Source: JAYPWI01 sp964629575
GTDB taxonomy: Bacteria > Actinomycetota > Acidimicrobiia > Acidimicrobiales > Poriferisodalaceae
Assembly: GCA_964629575.1 (NCBI GenBank)
Contig: CAZVUM010000146.1
Location: 1 to 5,489 of the forward strand
Direction of reading: 5' to 3'
DNA: 5,489 nt
This document shows positions 5,396 to 5,489 of this stretch, piece after piece. The position numbers were made by a program, and so were the translations under genes. Each line of letters begins with the position of its first letter. The first letter of the stretch is position 1. A model generated the notes under the pieces. The model saw nothing but the letters and a program-made list of their open reading frames with translations. It had not been told where the DNA came from and made no database searches.

Positions 5396-5489
5396 ATGAC
5401 AGAAACGATTTCGCACTGTTTCGACCGCGGCGCAGCCGCGGCGGTGTATGGAGCACCTGGCCCGCAGCGCCCCTTCGCGGTCCGAGGCT
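5396..5489 (+). CDS. Possible 5' end of a gene running off the window
   Basis: An ATG at 5396 opens a frame that stays open for 31 codons to the window edge (MTETISHCFDRGAAAAVYG...). There is no obvious ribosome binding site, and a perfect hairpin (5425-5441) lies inside it. The residues give no recognisable family. An open frame this short in GC-rich DNA is expected by chance, so this is only a flag for someone who can see the sequence to the right. Confidence 0.2.
   Translation, partial: MTETISHCFDRGAAAAVYGAPGPQRPFAVRG
5425..5441. repeat. Perfect hairpin CCGCGGC-GCA-GCCGCGG
   Basis: A 7-bp perfect GC stem with a 3-nt loop. No T run follows on the plus strand (GCGGTGTATGG), so a canonical terminator is not supported. 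On the minus strand the following bases (TCGAAACAG) also lack one. It could be a protein-binding site, a remnant of a mobile or repeat element, or chance in GC-rich sequence. Confidence 0.4.

Overview
The window is GC-rich and gene-dense. Third codon positions are mostly G or C, GTG starts occur, and one promoter looks leaderless. This fits an actinomycete, possibly Acidimicrobiia-like, but the class is an inference from style and no marker gene is present.

Layout. (1) Positions 1-157 are non-coding: copy 1 of a diverged direct repeat, then GC-rich hairpins. (2) Positions 158-2023, minus strand, hold a two-component operon: an OmpR/PhoB-type response regulator followed by a HAMP-type sensor histidine kinase, coupled by an ATGA overlap (1329-1332). 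Both genes carry an apparent 1-nt frameshift at a domain junction, and the kinase ends before the nucleotide-binding boxes of its ATPase domain. (3) Positions 2024-2108 are a short divergent intergenic region with two perfect copies of AACCTGTGAG at 11-bp pitch, a plausible site for the regulator. (4) Positions 2109-4457, plus strand, hold a YHYH-family lipoprotein gene (with a probable +1 frameshift at a GGGG run) and a membrane-anchored beta-propeller-like protein, again joined by an ATGA overlap (3420-3423). (5) Positions 4536-5193, minus strand, hold a toxin-antitoxin pair: a Phd/YefM-type antitoxin and a PIN-domain VapC-type toxin. (6) Positions 5194-5489 hold the antitoxin promoter/operator, copy 2 of the direct repeat, a perfect hairpin and perhaps the start of a gene running off the end.

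Reading of the locus. The two-component operon and the lipoprotein/propeller operon diverge from one short control region. The simplest model is an envelope-signalling module in which the regulator controls itself and two cell-surface proteins, a Cys/His-rich YHYH lipoprotein and a tethered propeller. Three single-base frameshifts plus the kinase truncation mean that either the locus is decaying or the sequence carries indel errors. The truncation cannot be repaired by any frame change within the window, so it looks genuine. The toxin-antitoxin pair and the flanking ~88-bp direct repeats (about 78% identical by my count) suggest an accessory, recombination-prone segment. The best candidate for something undescribed is the YHYH lipoprotein/propeller pair, in particular the three-module YHYH architecture that appears when the frameshift is repaired.
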